From: an uncultured Clostridia bacterium
GTDB lineage: Bacteria; Bacillota; Clostridia; UBA1381
Assembly: GCA_934463455.1 (NCBI GenBank)
Contig: CAKSJU010000120.1
Location: 1-5,606, forward strand
DNA length: 5,606 nt
Direction of reading: 5' to 3'
This document shows, piece by piece, positions 5,601-5,606 of this stretch. Both the position numbers and the translations under genes were made by a program. The notes under the pieces were generated by a model. That model had not been told where the DNA came from. It saw nothing but the letters and a program-made list of their open reading frames with translations, and searched no databases. The stretch's first letter is position 1; each line of letters begins with the position of its first letter.

Positions 5601-5606
5601 GCCCGC

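Overview
The window looks like chromosome from a low-GC Gram-positive bacterium, most likely a member of the Clostridia. The signs are a T-box leader RNA, AAAGGAG-type ribosome binding sites, sigma-A promoters with A/T-rich flanks, rho-independent terminators with U-tracts, and a protein set resembling Bacillus/Clostridia families. Genus cannot be fixed from sequence alone. All protein genes lie on the minus strand; one tRNA gene lies on the plus strand at the right end.

Right end (about 5285-5606): a tRNA-Trp(CCA) gene has its own TTGACA promoter and a terminator. Beyond it is a short stretch with nested inverted repeats that runs up to the window edge. The tRNA promoter is back to back with a near-perfect promoter (TTGACA, 17 bp, TATAAT) firing leftwards.

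Centre (2617-5290): the leftward promoter makes a leader of about 300 nt with the hallmarks of a T-box riboswitch: a Stem I with AGAGAG and GGUUGGUGUGAG elements, the UGGUACCGCG T-box, and a competing 16-bp terminator. It precedes a GTG-started gene for an unusual 761-residue protein that joins an XRE helix-turn-helix, a cupin sensor and a complete AMP-forming acyl-CoA synthetase. The best-placed specifier is GUA (Val), and the UGGU element predicts a tRNA with A73. One reading is that the enzyme activates a branched-chain or aryl acid under amino-acid shortage, for conversion to an amino acid by reductive carboxylation; this is inference. A strong terminator ends the unit.

Left (1-2605): a separate sigma-A promoter drives a compact operon of zinc-ribbon tail-anchored protein, TPM-domain membrane protein and SPFH-domain protein. 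This is the same order and domain content as ydjG-ydjH-ydjI of Bacillus subtilis, where these proteins help bring the phage-shock protein PspA to the membrane. No pspA is visible here. The SPFH gene runs off the left edge.
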